From Devosia soli (lineage in GTDB: Bacteria; Pseudomonadota; Alphaproteobacteria; Rhizobiales; Devosiaceae), in NCBI RefSeq assembly GCF_000970455.1, contig NZ_LAJG01000024.1:62001-126000 (forward strand): DNA of 64,000 nucleotides. The letters are read 5' to 3'. Of this stretch, positions 9,316 to 16,984 are shown in pieces; position 1 is the stretch's first letter, and each line of letters begins with the position of its first letter. Under the pieces are notes generated by a model, which made no database searches, was not told the DNA's origin, and was given only the letters and a program-made list of their open reading frames with translations. A program made the position numbers and the translations under genes.

Positions 9316-9330
9316 TTAAAGTACGGTTAA
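9316..9330. promoter_or_regulatory. Candidate CtrA-binding site (TTAA-N7-TTAA)
   Basis: TTAA-AGTACGG-TTAA matches the spacing of the alphaproteobacterial CtrA box. A TTAACCAT half-site lies nearby at 9295-9302. It lies upstream of the cell wall hydrolase gene. The terminal C of the consensus is absent on both strands, so this is a prediction only. Confidence 0.4.
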
Positions 9331-9334
9331 TGGC

Positions 9335-9384
9335 TGAGCACGAAAATGAAAACCCATGAAATTCATGGGCTTGCATCGTGCTCA
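9335..9384. other. Nested perfect inverted repeats (structured intergenic element)
   Basis: Outer arms TGAGCACGA (9335-9343) and TCGTGCTCA (9376-9384) enclose inner arms CCCATGA (9353-9359) and TCATGGG (9363-9369). Asymmetric internal loops of 9 and 6 nt separate the two stems. It lies between the HAD phosphatase stop and the wall-hydrolase promoter region, both leftward genes. It has no terminal U tract, so it is not a standard terminator. Confidence 0.6.
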
Positions 9385-9439
9385 ACACGAAGTTTCGATG
9401 ATGAGTAGAATTTTATGCGCCTTCTGGCGCGATCACATC

Positions 9440-10102
9440 TTAACGAGGAAATGCGGCCTTATGCACATGCTCGAGGCTATCCATCACCGCGATGCCGAGC
9501 GCGAGGATCTCTTCGCTCGGGTTGACGAGGTCGGGCACCATGATGGTCTGCATGCCGGCCGCATGGGCAGCGCGGACACCGGCATGACTGTCTTCGAGCG
9601 CAAGGCAATCGACCGGATCGACGCCAAGCCGGCCGGCCGCCGTGAGGTATGGCTCGGGGTGCGGCTTGGGGTTGACCACGTCGTCCCGCGTGACGACCGT
9701 ATCGAACATGTGCAGAAGGCCCGCGGCGCTCAGATGATGCTGGGCATGCGGATTGCGCGACGACGTCGCCACGGCCAGCGGAATGCCGCGATCGCGCAGG
9801 GCGGCGATAAATTCCTCGACTCCCGGCTTGATCGGCACGCCCCCATGCGAGCGCTCACGCATGCTGACACGGCACTTTTCGTCGAACAGCGCGTAGGGGA
9901 AACTGACGCCATAGGCCTCGATTAGCAGCTGATTGGTGCGCTCGTGGCTGCCGCCCACCATGGAACGATGCACGTCGTCGGTCATTTCGAAGCCAAGATC
10001 GGTGCAGACTTCGAATACGATGGTCTTGAAGACAACTTCAGTGTCGAGCAAGGTGCCGTCCATATCGAAGATGGCGGCCTTAAAGGGGGCAAGCTGTATC
10101 AT
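9440..10102 (-). CDS. HAD-superfamily phosphatase (GS1-like / beta-phosphoglucomutase type)
   Basis: 220 residues starting MIQLAPFKAAIFDMDGTLLDTE. Motif I is DMDGT (nucleophile Asp, acid/base Asp), motif II is AVATSS, the Lys of motif III is in VVNPKPHPEPYL, and motif IV is ALEDSHAG. A helical cap sits between motifs I and II. It should hydrolyse or isomerise a small phosphorylated metabolite in the cytoplasm; the substrate is unknown. I chose the ATG at 10102 rather than the open frame to 10207, because the family begins a few residues before DMDGT. It diverges from selO across 91 nt. Confidence 0.88.
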   Translation of the reverse strand: MIQLAPFKAAIFDMDGTLLDTEVVFKTIVFEVCTDLGFEMTDDVHRSMVGGSHERTNQLLIEAYGVSFPYALFDEKCRVSMRERSHGGVPIKPGVEEFIAALRDRGIPLAVATSSRNPHAQHHLSAAGLLHMFDTVVTRDDVVNPKPHPEPYLTAAGRLGVDPVDCLALEDSHAGVRAAHAAGMQTIMVPDLVNPSEEILALGIAVMDSLEHVHKAAFPR

Positions 10103-10193
10103 CGATGATGATATAGGCCGATTTGACAGCCTGCGCCAGACTTCCGCCCGCAAGCGAGCCCTGCACGAAGGGCTCGGCAAGAGCCGAGAGACC

Positions 10194-11603
10194 ATGACCG
10201 ATTTCATTCCTGCCCGCCGTCACCAAGAGCTTGGGCCGGACTTTTTCGATCCCGTGGCGCCGGCGGATTTTCCGCAAACGATCCTCCGCCATCGCGATCA
10301 GCGCTGGGCCGGACGGATCGGGCTCGACGCACTTTCGGACGATGATTGGCTCCGCCATTTCGGCCGGTTCGAACCGCTTCCCGGTTCGCTCGAACAGCCG
10401 CTGGCGCTCCGCTACCACGGTCATCAGTTCCGCACCTATAATCCCGATCTCGGCGACGGGCGGGGCTTTCTTTACGCGCAATGCATCGACCCGGCAGATG
10501 GCCGTCTTCTCGATTTCGGCACCAAGGGCTCTGGCAGGACACCCTGGTCGCGCGGCGGCGACGGCCGCCTGACGCTCAAGGGCGGCGTGCGCGAAGTCTT
10601 GGCGACCGAAATGCTCGAAGCCTTAGGCGTCTATACATCAAAGAGCTTTTCGCTCGTCGAGACGGGTGAAGCGTTGCAGCGCGGCGACGAGCCCTCACCT
10701 ACCCGCTCGGCCGTCCTGACCCGGCTCAGCCATAGCCACATTCGCATTGGCACTTTCCAGCGCCTGGCCTTTCTCGAAGACGAAGCCAATCTCCGGCGCC
10801 TCGTCGATTATTCCATTGCCAATTATTATCCGCACCTGCTCGGCAATGCCGATCCTGCCGCCGCGCTCCTCGGCGCGGTCGTCGAGCGCGTCGCCCTGCT
10901 CGGAGCGCAGTGGATCGCGGGCGGCTTCGTCCATGGCGTGCTCAACACCGACAATATCAACATCACCGGCGAGAGTTTCGATTACGGCCCCTGGCGCTTC
11001 CTGCCGGTCTATGACCCCGATTTCACTGCCGCCTATTTCGACGAAACCAGCCTTTATAGCTTTGGCCGCCAGCCGGACACGCTGGCCTGGAACCTGACGC
11101 GTCTTGCCGAATGTCTCCTGCCGCTTTCGAGCATCGAGGCGCTCGAGCCGGCGCTCAACACCATCTGGCCGATCTTTCGCGACTATCTGCCCCGCGCCTT
11201 TCTGCGCCGGCTGGGTCTCCTCCCCCGCGATGAAGAAGAAAACAGTGCGCTCGTTACCGCCATGTTCGGTTTTCTCACCGCCACCAAGGCGCCTTACGAA
11301 CAATTCTTCTTCGATTGGCGCGGCGGCGCCATGAGCGCGGAGCGCGCGGCCAGGGGAACCGCAGCCGCGTTCTACACCAATGACGCCTTCCGCCCGCTCG
11401 CCAATGCCCTCGAAGCTTTCGAGCCGGCGAGCGACGTCAATCTCGATCATCCCTATTTCGCGCGCGACAAGCCGCGCACGATGCTGATCGAGGAAATGGA
11501 AGCGATCTGGGCGCCAATCGCCGAACATGACGATTGGAGCCTTTTCCACAAGACGCTCGCGGAGATTGCCGAAATGCGTGCGGCCTACGGGATCGTGCCT
11601 TAG
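10194..11603 (+). CDS. selO: Protein adenylyltransferase SelO (YdiU)
   Basis: 469 residues, close to the usual 480-500. Family segments: ALRYHGHQFRTYNPDLGDGR, DFGTKGSGRTPWSRGGDGRL, LKGGVREVLATEMLEALG and HGVLNTDNINITGESFDYGP, the last holding the catalytic Asp and metal-binding residues. SelO is a pseudokinase that transfers AMP to Ser/Thr/Tyr of redox proteins. Many SelO proteins carry a C-terminal selenocysteine or Cys; this one ends in AYGIVP without it. The ATG at 10194 was chosen over the longer frame (from 9933), which overlaps the divergent HAD gene. Its stop overlaps the convergent dehydrogenase stop. Confidence 0.92.
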   Translation: MTDFIPARRHQELGPDFFDPVAPADFPQTILRHRDQRWAGRIGLDALSDDDWLRHFGRFEPLPGSLEQPLALRYHGHQFRTYNPDLGDGRGFLYAQCIDPADGRLLDFGTKGSGRTPWSRGGDGRLTLKGGVREVLATEMLEALGVYTSKSFSLVETGEALQRGDEPSPTRSAVLTRLSHSHIRIGTFQRLAFLEDEANLRRLVDYSIANYYPHLLGNADPAAALLGAVVERVALLGAQWIAGGFVHGVLNTDNINITGESFDYGPWRFLPVYDPDFTAAYFDETSLYSFGRQPDTLAWNLTRLAECLLPLSSIEALEPALNTIWPIFRDYLPRAFLRRLGLLPRDEEENSALVTAMFGFLTATKAPYEQFFFDWRGGAMSAERAARGTAAAFYTNDAFRPLANALEAFEPASDVNLDHPYFARDKPRTMLIEEMEAIWAPIAEHDDWSLFHKTLAEIAEMRAAYGIVP

Positions 11604-13072
11604 CCTGCGACCTTGGCGACGGTTGCCCGCGCCCCTTCATCGAACAGATTTTCGAGATGGCCGATCACGGTCGTGCGGAACGTCTCGTTATCGGCCAGAT
11701 CGGACCCGAAAATCTCGGTCAGCGAAGACAGACCCTCGAACAGCGCCACCGGATCGTCGCCAGCATCGGCAGCGATCTCGTGCATCTTGAGCGCGTGCGG
11801 ATCGCGCACGTCGATCTCCTGGCCCTTTTCGTCTACGCCCGTCACGTAGCGCATCCAGGCAGCAACCCCGAGCCCGAGCCGGCTGAAGTCCTGCCCGGCC
11901 TTGAGACGATCGCGGATGGTTCCGAGCAGGCGCTGCGGCAGTTTTTGCGAGCCGTCCATGGCGATCTGCCAGGTCCGGTGTTTCAGCGCCGGATTGCGGA
12001 AGCGCTCGAGCAGCTGATCGCGATAGGCGCCAAGATCGGTGCCGGGCATGTCGAGCGTCGGCATGGCCTCGTCGGTCATCAAACCATGGATGAGCTTGAC
12101 ATAGGCATCGTCGCCCATGACCTCGGCTATATACTGATATCCGCCGAGGTAGCCGAGATAGGCCATGGTCGAGTGCGAACCATTGAGCATGCGCAATTTC
12201 ATGAGCTCGAACGGCTCGACATCCTCGACCAGCTGCCCGCCGACCTTTTCGAAGGCTGGGCGGCCGGCGGGAAAATGATCCTCGATCACCCACTGGGTAA
12301 AGGGCTCGGTCATGATCGGCCAGGCGTCTTCGGCGCCGATCAGCTCGGCAACCTCGGCCCGATCGGCATCGGTCGTCGAGGGGACGATGCGATCGACCAT
12401 GGTGGAGGGAAACGCCACATCCTTGACCCACTCGCCGAGCGTTGGGTCGCGCAGCGCGGCAAAGCGGGTGACGATGCGCTTTGCGGTTTCGCCATTGGAC
12501 GGGAGATTGTCGCAGCTCAACACCGTGAACGGCGCAGTCCCCGCCGCCTTGCGCCGCGCCAGCGCCTCAACCAGCATGCCGGGCGCTGATTTAGGCGCAT
12601 TGGGATTGGCAAGATCATGCACCACATCCGGATGCCGCTCATCGAGCTCGCCCGTCGCCGGATCGTGGCAATAGCCCTTTTCGGTTACCGTCAGCGACAC
12701 GATGCGGATCGCCGGGCTTGCCATCAGCTCGAGCAATGCCTCGCGCTCGGTATTGGCATCCATGACCGAAAGGATCGAGCCGATGACGCGCGGATGCGTC
12801 CCCTCCGCGTCGCGCACGGCGATAGTATAGAGCCCGCCCTGCGGCTCCAGCGCCTCCTTGGTGTCGGGGCGCCGCAGACTGGCCCCGACGATGCCCCAGC
12901 TCGCGTCTTGTGCCAGGAGATCGTCGACATAGACTGCCATATGCGCGCGATGGAAAGCGCCGATCCCCAGATGGACGATGCCTGGCGTGACCTTTGCGCG
13001 ATCATAACCCGGCACGCCGATCCCCGATCTGAGGCCGCCAAGGATTTCAGGGCTGAGGCGCGGGCTGGTCAT
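11600..13072 (-). CDS. Mannitol dehydrogenase / fructuronate reductase family oxidoreductase
   Basis: 490 residues, standard for the polyol-specific long-chain dehydrogenases (MtlK, UxuB, DalD). The Rossmann N-terminus reads IVHLGIGAFHRAHMAVYVDD; later come LTVTEKGYCHDPATG, LSCDNLPSNGE, VDRIVPSTTDAD and the catalytic-lysine region FELMKLRMLNGSHS. It interconverts a 2-ketose or ketouronate with its polyol/aldonate using NAD(P). The divergent neighbour is a 2-keto-3-deoxygluconate kinase. That favours a UxuB-like role (fructuronate to mannonate) over mannitol oxidation, but the sequence alone does not settle it. Confidence 0.85.
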   Translation of the reverse strand: MTSPRLSPEILGGLRSGIGVPGYDRAKVTPGIVHLGIGAFHRAHMAVYVDDLLAQDASWGIVGASLRRPDTKEALEPQGGLYTIAVRDAEGTHPRVIGSILSVMDANTEREALLELMASPAIRIVSLTVTEKGYCHDPATGELDERHPDVVHDLANPNAPKSAPGMLVEALARRKAAGTAPFTVLSCDNLPSNGETAKRIVTRFAALRDPTLGEWVKDVAFPSTMVDRIVPSTTDADRAEVAELIGAEDAWPIMTEPFTQWVIEDHFPAGRPAFEKVGGQLVEDVEPFELMKLRMLNGSHSTMAYLGYLGGYQYIAEVMGDDAYVKLIHGLMTDEAMPTLDMPGTDLGAYRDQLLERFRNPALKHRTWQIAMDGSQKLPQRLLGTIRDRLKAGQDFSRLGLGVAAWMRYVTGVDEKGQEIDVRDPHALKMHEIAADAGDDPVALFEGLSSLTEIFGSDLADNETFRTTVIGHLENLFDEGARATVAKVAG

Positions 13073-13111
13073 GACGGCTCCAAGTCGATCAAATCGGGCG
13101 CAGCATAAAGC

Positions 13112-13131
13112 CTTCCAATCTTGTATGGAAG
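13112..13131. promoter_or_regulatory. Candidate operator palindrome between divergent sugar-acid genes
   Basis: CTTCCA-N8-TGGAAG inverted repeat in the 135-nt gap between the divergent dehydrogenase and kdgK genes. The size and position suit a transcription-factor dimer site. No regulator gene is adjacent. Confidence 0.4.
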
Positions 13132-13207
13132 TGTGCATGTCGGGTTTGCGGTCTTGCCGCGCTGGAACCTGACCGGCATAAGGTTTTTGAAGTGGGAGGA
13201 TCAAACC

Positions 13208-14116
13208 ATGGCAAAGCGCATCGTCAGCATCGGCGAATGCATGATCGAGATGAGCGGCGGTGAAGACCGCACCTACCGTCTCGGCTATGCGGGCGATACG
13301 CTCAACACCGCCTGGTATCTGCGCGCCTTGCTTGGCAAGGATTGGGCCGTCGATTATGTCACCGCGCTTGGCACGGACCGCTATTCCGATGATATTCGCG
13401 CGTTCCTCAAGTCCAACGCTATCGGCACCGATCATATCGGCACCGTGCCGGAGCGGCGCCCGGGCCTTTACATGATCCATCAGGATAAGGGCGACCGGCA
13501 TTTCACCTATTGGCGCGATCAGTCCGCGGCCAAGCTTTTGGCCGACGACAAATCCGCCCTGCAAAAGGCGGTGGAAGGCGCGAGCCTTGTCTATTTCTCC
13601 GGCATAACCCTCGCCATTCTCGCGCCGCGCGCCCGCGGGCGGCTTCTCGGCGCCATCGTCAAGGCGCGCGACAATGGCGCGAAAATCGCCTTCGACACCA
13701 ATCTGCGCCCCGCCCTCTGGTCAAGCCCGCGCGTCATGGCCTCGGTGCTCACGGCCGCCGCCAGCCTATGCGATATCGTTTTGCCCACCCACACGGATGA
13801 AGCCCCGCTCTTTGGCGACGAGACGGTGGAGGATACGGCCGAGCGCTATCTCGAAATCGGGGTCGAGGAAGTCGTGGTCAAGGACGGGGCGAAGGAAGCG
13901 CTGATCGCCACATCGACCGAGCGCGTCAAAATTGCCCCGCCGCCGGCTGGAAAGGTGGTCGACGCCACCGGGGCCGGCGACAGTTTCAATGGCGCCTACC
14001 TTTCGGCACGATTGAACGGACGATCGATCCGCGACGCCGCGGCAGAAGCCCACCGCGTCGCAGGAATCGTCATCGGCCACAAGGGCGCGCTCGTGGAGCC
14101 GAAATTCCTCAAATAG
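13208..14116 (+). CDS. kdgK: 2-keto-3-deoxygluconate kinase (PfkB family)
   Basis: 302 residues from the ATG with GGGAGGA 6 nt upstream. It begins RIVSIGECMIEMSGG and GYAGDTLNTAWYLR, characteristic of KdgK, and has the PfkB anion-hole and catalytic motif DATGAGDSFNGAYL near residue 255. It makes 2-keto-3-deoxy-6-phosphogluconate, which enters the Entner-Doudoroff pathway. Its neighbour is a mannitol/fructuronate-type dehydrogenase, so the pair may serve hexuronate breakdown. Confidence 0.9.
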   Translation: MAKRIVSIGECMIEMSGGEDRTYRLGYAGDTLNTAWYLRALLGKDWAVDYVTALGTDRYSDDIRAFLKSNAIGTDHIGTVPERRPGLYMIHQDKGDRHFTYWRDQSAAKLLADDKSALQKAVEGASLVYFSGITLAILAPRARGRLLGAIVKARDNGAKIAFDTNLRPALWSSPRVMASVLTAAASLCDIVLPTHTDEAPLFGDETVEDTAERYLEIGVEEVVVKDGAKEALIATSTERVKIAPPPAGKVVDATGAGDSFNGAYLSARLNGRSIRDAAAEAHRVAGIVIGHKGALVEPKFLK

Positions 14117-14123
14117 TCCGGCT

Positions 14124-14978
14124 CTACTCGCCTTCCATGTTCAAAAAATCGTCCGCGCTCAGCACGATTTTTTCGTCGATCTTGCCGACTGCCTTCTTGT
14201 CCTTTCCCTCGTAGTCGAAGCCTTCGAGCACGGTCCGGATGACGTTGAGCCGCAGGCGCCGCTTGTCGTTGGCGCGAATGACCGTCCAGGGCGCGTGCTT
14301 GCTGTCGGTTCGCTCGAGCATCCGGTCGCGCGCATCCGAATAGGCATCCCACTTGCCGAGCGCTTCGATATCGATCGGCGACAGTTTCCAGATTTTCAGC
14401 GGATCGTGCCGGCGATCGTGAAAGCGCTTGAGCTGCATTTCCCGGCCGATGGAGAGCCAGAACTTGAAGAGCCGTATGCCGTCGCGCGTCAGGCGCTTTT
14501 CAAACTCCGGCGCTTCCTCGAGAAAAAGCGCCGTCTGCTCGGGCGTGGAAAAGCCCATCACCGGTTCGACACCGGCACGGTTATACCAGGAGCGGTCGAA
14601 CAGCACCATTTCGCCGGCTGCCGGCAGCCAGTCGACATAGCGCTGGAAATACCATTGCGTCCGCTCTCGGTCATTGGGCTTTGGCAAGGCCGCGATGGTG
14701 TTGTAGCGCGGGTTGAGGTTTTCAAGAATCGTCTTGATGGTTCCGCCCTTGCCGGCGGCATCGCGCCCTTCGAAGACGAGAACGATCCGCTCGCCTGCCT
14801 TGGCCATATGGTCCTGCAGCAAGACAAGCTGCTTTTGCAGCGCATAGAGCTGCGTGTCATACTCCTCCCGGTCGAGCTTTTCGTCATAGGGGAAGCCGCC
14901 CGACCGGAGAGCCGCCTTCCTGATGGACTGGGGAAGTTCGGGATCATCCAGGTCGAAACTCGAAAGAGGGTCGTTCAC
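14124..14978 (-). CDS. ppk2: Polyphosphate kinase 2 (PPK2 family)
   Basis: 284 residues, a single PPK2 domain. Walker A is EGRDAAGKGGTIK (about 69-81); lid/Walker B region FDRSWYNRAGVEPVMGF follows near 127-143. PPK2 moves phosphate between polyphosphate and nucleotides. The start is GTG with GGAG 7 nt upstream. It is divergent from phoR, and a Pho-box candidate abuts its start, which supports a phosphate-related role. It converges on kdgK with only 7 nt between stops. PPK2 subclass (NDP or NMP) is undecided. Confidence 0.92.
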   Translation of the reverse strand: MNDPLSSFDLDDPELPQSIRKAALRSGGFPYDEKLDREEYDTQLYALQKQLVLLQDHMAKAGERIVLVFEGRDAAGKGGTIKTILENLNPRYNTIAALPKPNDRERTQWYFQRYVDWLPAAGEMVLFDRSWYNRAGVEPVMGFSTPEQTALFLEEAPEFEKRLTRDGIRLFKFWLSIGREMQLKRFHDRRHDPLKIWKLSPIDIEALGKWDAYSDARDRMLERTDSKHAPWTVIRANDKRRLRLNVIRTVLEGFDYEGKDKKAVGKIDEKIVLSADDFLNMEGE

Positions 14979-14979
14979 A

Positions 14980-14997
14980 CTGTCGCTCCATTGTTAC
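14980..14997 (+). promoter_or_regulatory. Candidate Pho box
   Basis: CTGTCGC-TCCA-TTGTTAC: two 7-mers with one mismatch each to CTGTNAC, separated by 4 nt as in PhoB boxes. A TAGAAG that could act as -10 lies 11 nt downstream (15009-15014), the usual spacing for PhoB promoters. It sits between ppk2 and phoR and would drive phoR. Confidence 0.5.
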
Positions 14998-15065
14998 ACT
15001 CAGCGTGCTAGAAGTTCCGATCCCGCGCAAGAGGCGGGCGCAAGCACTTGAATAAACCGCGGAAA

Positions 15066-16358
15066 ATGGACGATTCACAGCTGCATCAAAGCCAGCATCC
15101 CAGCGAGGCCGTCCTCGCGCGGCTGGCCGGTTCGATCGCGCTCCTCGCCGGGCTTGCCGGGCTGTTCATCGCCCTCGTTCTCTTTGGCAATCTCAGGCCC
15201 GACATTGCCTTTCTCGGCTATGTCGTCGCCGTGGGCTTCGTCGCGTTCCTGCCCATGCCGGTCAGAACCATAACGCGTATTGTTGAAACACCGGTTCCGG
15301 TCGAACTGCCAAAGGCGGAAGACGATAAGGTCATCGCGGCCTTTGCCGAAGCGCTCGGCGAACCCTGCCTCGTGCTTGACGGACGCGGCGCGGTATCTTA
15401 CCGAAACCAGGCAGCCGCACGGCAATATTCCAATGTCCAGCCCGGCAAGGTCCTGACCCTTGTCATGCGCAATCCCGAGCTCGTCGGCGCCGTCGATGCC
15501 GCCCTGCGCACGGGCACGCCGCACAGTTTCGAACTCCACGAAACCCTTCCGAGCGAAACCTGGGATCGCGTCACCGTCGCCCCCATCCGGCATCCGGAGA
15601 GCGACTGGCTCGAGCAATACGACCGGCATCTGCTCGTCACCTTCCAGAGCCTGACGGAATTGAAGCGCGTCGATGCCATGCGCACCGATTTCATCGCCAA
15701 TGCCAGCCACGAATTGCGCACCCCGTTGGCTTCGCTCCTCGGCTTCATCGATACCCTTCTCGGCCCCGCGGCGCGGGACGCCGTGGCGCGCGAAAAATTC
15801 CTCGGCATCATGCGTGGCCAGGCCGAACGTATGAGCCGGCTCATCGACGATCTTTTGAGCCTGTCGCGCATCGAAATGTACCAGCACGTCCGGCCCACCG
15901 GCTCTGTCGATCTTGCCGGCCTTCTCCGTGAAGTGCGCGAAGGCCTGCAGACCCAGGCCAAGGCAGCTGCTCTCGATGTCGTCCTCGATTTGCCGGACGG
16001 CCCGGTGCCCGTTACCGGCGATCGCAGCCAGCTTTATGAAGTCTTCGAAAATCTCGTCGATAACGCCATCAAATATGGGGGCGAGGGCAAGACCGTCGAA
16101 GTCTCGCTTACGCCGATCAATCGCAGCGGTTTCCGGTATCTCGTCAGCGTCGTCGACCACGGCCCGGGCGTCGAGCCCGAACACGTGCCGCGCATGACCG
16201 AGCGGTTTTACCGCATCGAGGTTGAAACCAGCCGCAAGAAGAAGGGCACGGGTCTCGGGCTTGCCATCGTCAAGCACATCGTCCAGCGCCATCGCGGCCA
16301 GATGTCGATCAGGAGCAAGCCCGGCGAGGGCCTGCGTGTCGATGTTATGCTGCCATAG
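15066..16358 (+). CDS. phoR: Phosphate-regulon sensor histidine kinase PhoR
   Basis: 430 residues from the ATG at 15066 (an in-frame TTG lies 18 nt earlier). Two N-terminal membrane segments (about 18-40 and 45-64) have almost no periplasmic loop. A PAS-like domain (about 88-195), His215 in DFIANASHELRTPLASLLG, N box VDNAIKYGG, G1 DHGPGV and G2 KGTGLGLAIVKH follow. This is the PhoR layout, sensing phosphate through the Pst/PhoU complex. Unusually, pst, phoU and phoB do not follow it; the next gene is a convergent carbonic-anhydrase-like gene. Confidence 0.88.
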   Translation: MDDSQLHQSQHPSEAVLARLAGSIALLAGLAGLFIALVLFGNLRPDIAFLGYVVAVGFVAFLPMPVRTITRIVETPVPVELPKAEDDKVIAAFAEALGEPCLVLDGRGAVSYRNQAAARQYSNVQPGKVLTLVMRNPELVGAVDAALRTGTPHSFELHETLPSETWDRVTVAPIRHPESDWLEQYDRHLLVTFQSLTELKRVDAMRTDFIANASHELRTPLASLLGFIDTLLGPAARDAVAREKFLGIMRGQAERMSRLIDDLLSLSRIEMYQHVRPTGSVDLAGLLREVREGLQTQAKAAALDVVLDLPDGPVPVTGDRSQLYEVFENLVDNAIKYGGEGKTVEVSLTPINRSGFRYLVSVVDHGPGVEPEHVPRMTERFYRIEVETSRKKKGTGLGLAIVKHIVQRHRGQMSIRSKPGEGLRVDVMLP

Positions 16359-16378
16359 CGCCTCGAAAGCGGGGACCG

Positions 16379-16930
16379 CTAAGCCGGATCAAAACTCCCC
16401 GGCGCTGGCATTTCGACCATCCCGGTCGCAAAGCGCCTGGCATTGCTGACATAGCGGTCGGCCGATGCCGCGAGCCCGGCAATCGCGTTTTCATCGAGCA
16501 TCCGCACGACCTTGCCGGGCGCTCCGACCACCAGTGAATTGTCCGGAATCTCCTTGCCCTCGGTAATCAGCGCATTGGCGCCGATGAGACAGTTCCTGCC
16601 GATCCGCGCCCCATTGAGCACCGTCGCGCCCATGCCGATCAGGCTATTGTCGCCGATCGTGCAGCCGTGAACGATAGCGCCATGGCCGATGGTGCAGTTT
16701 TCCCCGATGGTCAGGGGAAATCCCTTGTCGGTATGGAGCACGGCGTTTTCCTGCACATTGGTGCGCGCGCCGATGCGGATAGGCTCGATGTCGCCGCGGG
16801 CGACGACGCCGAACCAGATGCCGACCTCAGGCCCCAGGATGCAATGGCCGACGATCACCGCCGTCGGCGCGATCCAGCCGATATCGGGGTCGACTTTCGG
16901 CACGACACCGTCGAGGGCATAAAGGGGCAT
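16379..16930 (-). CDS. Gamma-carbonic anhydrase-like left-handed beta-helix protein
   Basis: 183 residues with hexapeptide repeats (GEVGIWFGVVARGD-like N-terminus, TNVQENAVLHTDKG, CTIGHGAIVHGCTIGDNSLIGMGA) and metal-ligand histidines at HTD, GHGAIVHG. It resembles the YrdA/PaaY/CaiE group of trimeric gamma-class carbonic anhydrase homologues. Carbonic anhydrase or thioesterase activity is possible but unproven for many members. It lies 54 nt after the iron alcohol dehydrogenase stop on the same strand and could be co-transcribed with it. Confidence 0.85.
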   Translation of the reverse strand: MPLYALDGVVPKVDPDIGWIAPTAVIVGHCILGPEVGIWFGVVARGDIEPIRIGARTNVQENAVLHTDKGFPLTIGENCTIGHGAIVHGCTIGDNSLIGMGATVLNGARIGRNCLIGANALITEGKEIPDNSLVVGAPGKVVRMLDENAIAGLAASADRYVSNARRFATGMVEMPAPGSFDPA

Positions 16931-16984
16931 GGGCCTCTCCCGTCACAATATGACGCCATACTAGCCGCTGCTGCCCCGGCTTTT

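Noticed and set aside
9335-9384. Rho-independent terminator for the HAD gene
   Set aside because: The hairpin has large internal loops and no run of T residues after it on either strand.
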